Below are positions 61,933 through 64,000 of a stretch of DNA of 64,000 nucleotides, piece after piece; the first letter of the stretch is position 1; each line of letters starts with the position of its first letter. Source of the DNA: Clostridium ljungdahlii DSM 13528 (lineage in GTDB: Bacteria; Bacillota; Clostridia; Clostridiales; Clostridiaceae); assembly GCF_000143685.1 (NCBI RefSeq), contig NC_014328.1, forward strand, positions 620,001-684,000, read 5' to 3'. The notes under the pieces are model-generated. The model did not search any database. It was not told the origin of the DNA and saw only the letters and a program-made list of their open reading frames with translations. The position numbers and the translations under genes were made by a program.

Positions 61933-63281
61933 TTACCACAGCTTTTTGATATATCCCTTGAAATTGAGAAATTTCCTGAAAGTTATCATAGCAGTATAAG
62001 TGGCTAATACATATACTGTATTTGACTTACAACTTTTTACTTCATCAATTAGATTTTCATAGTGCTTACAAATTATAAAGTTGTCTTGGGGTAATCCTGC
62101 TACTTTTAATCTTACGGCCATGTCATAAAGTCTTATACCTGAAATCATTATTTTATCTATATCCAGTGAAGACAGCTTTTCAAAATTCACGTCCCATATC
62201 CAAGATACATCTCTTCCATCTGCATAATTGTCATTTAGAAGTACAGCTAGGTTAAAGGTCCTGTTGTCAAGGCTTAAAGTATTTATAGCTTGATCATAAC
62301 CAGCAGGATTTTTTACTAAGATTATTTTAACTTCTTTACCTTCTATATTTATGACTTCCTGTCTTCCAAAACTGCTCTTTTGTTTTTTTAGAGAATCATA
62401 TATACAGGAAGTAGATATTCCACAAACCATTGCTATAGAATAAGCACATAGGGCATTATACATATTATATGTACCCGGTTGATTTATATAATATTCCTTT
62501 TCATTAATTATTACTAATGATCCATCTGGAGTCTGCTCTTTTATTTCATCTAAAGTATAATCCAATTCAGGTCTTTTATAACCACATTTTTCACAGTAGT
62601 AATCGCCCAAATGATTATATGTAAGAAAATTATATTTGTAAGGATTTTTGCATTTTTTGCAGAACTTAGCGTCTGCATTAGTATCTACTTTTTTTATATT
62701 TGTTGGAGAACAATTAAATCCATAATAAATAGTTCTGTTTGGTAAATTTAGATCTCCAAGAAGAGATTCGTCTCCGTTAAGTATTAAATTTGAAAGAGGT
62801 ACTTTTTTGATACCTTTTAGAATTTTGTTTAATGTAGTGTAAACTTCTCCATATCTGTCAAGTTGATCTCTAAATAAGTTTGTTACAGTTATAATTTCTG
62901 GAGTTATATAATCTGTAAATAAAGGAACATTTGCTTCATCACATTCTATAACTGCATAGTTTGTCTCACTACATTTTTTAAACGAATAATTTTCTATAAA
63001 ACATGAAACTATACCTGTCAGCATATTTGCACCTGTATTGTTTGTAATTACACGTTTTTTCCCATCCTTTAGCATGTTGTAGACCATACTTGTAGTTGTA
63101 GTTTTACCATTTGTACCTGTTATAAGTATAATTTTATAATCCTTACATATGGTTTTAAGAATATTCTTATCTAATTTTAAAGCAACTTTTCCAGGAAAAT
63201 TACTTCCTCCTTTAAATAAAAATTTGATAATTTTATTACGATCTTGGAAATAATAATACTAAAAAAAGATTTTATGTTAAT
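61933..63281 (-). CDS. murT: Lipid II isoglutaminyl synthase, MurT subunit (reading frame interrupted near N-terminus)
   Basis: Mur-ligase-like: ATP loop ILITGTNGKTTTTSMVYNM (63150-63080), a four-cysteine zinc ribbon CKKCKNPYKY ... YCEKCGY, and a DUF1727-type C-terminus. The open frame containing the ATP loop runs upstream through LFKGGSNFPGKVALKLDKNI, as in MurT, but no ATG/GTG/TTG start occurs before a stop. The typical N-terminus (NIKSFFSIIISKIVIKLSNF) is in another frame, ending at AAATTTTT (63218-63225 on the plus strand reads A5 then TTT). One extra T in this run would join both frames exactly, giving KLSNFLFKGGSNFPGK. So a 1-base deletion, sequencing error or -1 slippage is implied. 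The start is probably ATT at 63281, with AAGGTGG ahead of it. Confidence 0.82.
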
Positions 63282-63300
63282 TTTTAACACCACCTTCAAC

Positions 63301-63799
63301 TTAAGTAAAGCATTTGTTTATTTACTTTACATATTGTTTGTCATAAGTCTATAGGCCCTAAATTTAAGATTGAAGTCTATTATAGTACACAACAAATACA
63401 CGAGCAAGTAAATAACTCTTAATATTATAATACAATATTATAATTTTTACATTAAAAAGTTGTAAATTTACTGTATTTCTTAAGCTGAATAATAGAATTT
63501 GGAAATAAACATCCACAGTAATGTATGATTTATAAATGTATATATATAAGACTGTTAAAATTATAATATAAGGGCATAGTTAAATAAGTTATAATATGGA
63601 AGTAATTTATCAAGTAGTTTTGCAAGTTTAAATAAGATAAAATTCATTATAGACCTAACTTATAAATAAAAAGTATAGCTCATATTCAAAAATACATAGA
63701 ATTAATGTAGTACATATAAAATACACAAAGTATATAGTGTAGTATTACAGGTATAAATATATAAAATACTTTATAATTAAATTTAAAATAATTTTTTTA
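63301..63799. other. Non-coding AT-rich gap before pckA
   Basis: About 560 bases between murT and pckA without any credible frame. An inverted repeat AAGTAAA (63303-63309) / TTTACTT (63320-63326) lies just upstream of murT and could be an operator. Otherwise AT-rich promoter-like DNA. Confidence 0.5.
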
Positions 63800-63827
63800 T
63801 TGCATTTTTCTATAAATGGTGTAATAT
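63800..63827 (+). promoter_or_regulatory. Probable pckA promoter
   Basis: TTGCAT (63800-63805), 16-base spacer, TAATAT (63822-63827), 31 bases before the start codon. Confidence 0.5.
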
Positions 63828-63858
63828 ATAAATATAAACTAATTTAGGGGGAAACATC

Positions 63859-64000
63859 ATGAATATTGACTTATCATATTTAAATATTAATAAATATAGA
63901 AATATGTATAAAAATTTATCACCATCAGAATTAACGGAATTTTCAATTAAAAGAGGAGAAGGATTTTTATCAAATAAGGGAGCTCTTATGATTAATACTG
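63859..64000 (+). CDS. pckA: Phosphoenolpyruvate carboxykinase (ATP), N-terminal fragment
   Basis: Only the first 47 codons lie in the window. ATG 63859 follows AGGGGG. The N-terminus reads MNIDLSYLNINKYRNMYKN, then LSPSELTEFSIKRGEGFLSN and KGALMINT. The LS...L.E.si.RGEG.ls..GAL...T pattern is diagnostic of ATP-dependent PEP carboxykinase. Interconverts oxaloacetate and PEP, linking the C4 and C3 pools. The catalytic sites lie beyond the window. Confidence 0.85.
   Translation, partial: MNIDLSYLNINKYRNMYKNLSPSELTEFSIKRGEGFLSNKGALMINT

Overview
The window is AT-rich, low-GC Gram-positive DNA. Clear AGGAGG-type ribosome sites, many ATA/AGA codons, cell-wall-binding repeat 2 domains, GatD/MurT, HD-GYP, sporulation-type YtaF and a bacterial PC4 protein all point to Clostridium sensu stricto. 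An acetogenic species near C. ljungdahlii/C. kluyveri is plausible but is an inference. No rRNA, tRNA, CRISPR array, prophage or intact transposase gene was seen.

Bases 1-15675 hold a long co-directional locus. It encodes a secreted/membrane von Willebrand A (vWA) protein, a giant FtsZ/tubulin-like GTPase (1135 aa), a 781-aa protein of unknown fold, a second polytopic vWA protein, a small unknown protein, a membrane-anchored small protein, a zinc-ribbon GTPase (double-GTPase type), a GAP1-like partner and a zinc-ribbon/TM/YARHG protein. This resembles the predicted vWA + FtsZ-like + GTPase membrane-remodelling or conflict systems known from comparative genomics and is the best candidate for a poorly characterised system. 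A small island (about 9991-12114) with three unrelated small genes and fragments of a repeat splits the locus.

From 15731 a promoter, a cobalamin riboswitch with its terminator, and btuF-btuC-btuD form a B12 uptake operon, followed by a convergent ytaF-like gene. Bases 19778-28912 carry surface and carbohydrate genes: a secreted Ig/TIM-barrel-like protein, a DUF1861 + GH130 phosphorylase pair, a voltage-gated-type K+ channel and a 1111-aa CWB2 cell-wall protein. Bases 28993-35854 carry a 2-hydroxyacid oxidase/dehydrogenase pair, a VanZ-like protein, a macrodomain protein, two membrane-fusion (HlyD-type) proteins without a pump, and a purple-acid-phosphatase-like protein that appears to have lost half its active site.

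Bases 36010-51917 are mostly core genes: signal peptidase, proBA, a PC4-like protein, a MecA-type PBP, a chemoreceptor, an S41 protease, a YgjP-type peptidase, MntP-like and Fur-family proteins, an HD-GYP protein, rhomboid and an FtsH paralogue. Bases 52199-64000 carry a DUF1232 protein, an RNase H with a viroplasmin-type N-domain, two tandem XRE-TPR regulators, clpB, a polysaccharide deacetylase, gatD/murT (murT probably frameshifted) and the start of pckA.

Two dispersed non-coding families run through the window. Family A comprises large AT-rich palindromes with a conserved central AACTCGTACCTCA motif. Family B comprises compact 130-230 bp elements with covarying hairpins, next to an ATAAAC sequence. 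One B copy is inserted inside an A palindrome, so its ends can be read by comparison with empty A copies. Three of the four B copies lie just upstream of genes in the same orientation.
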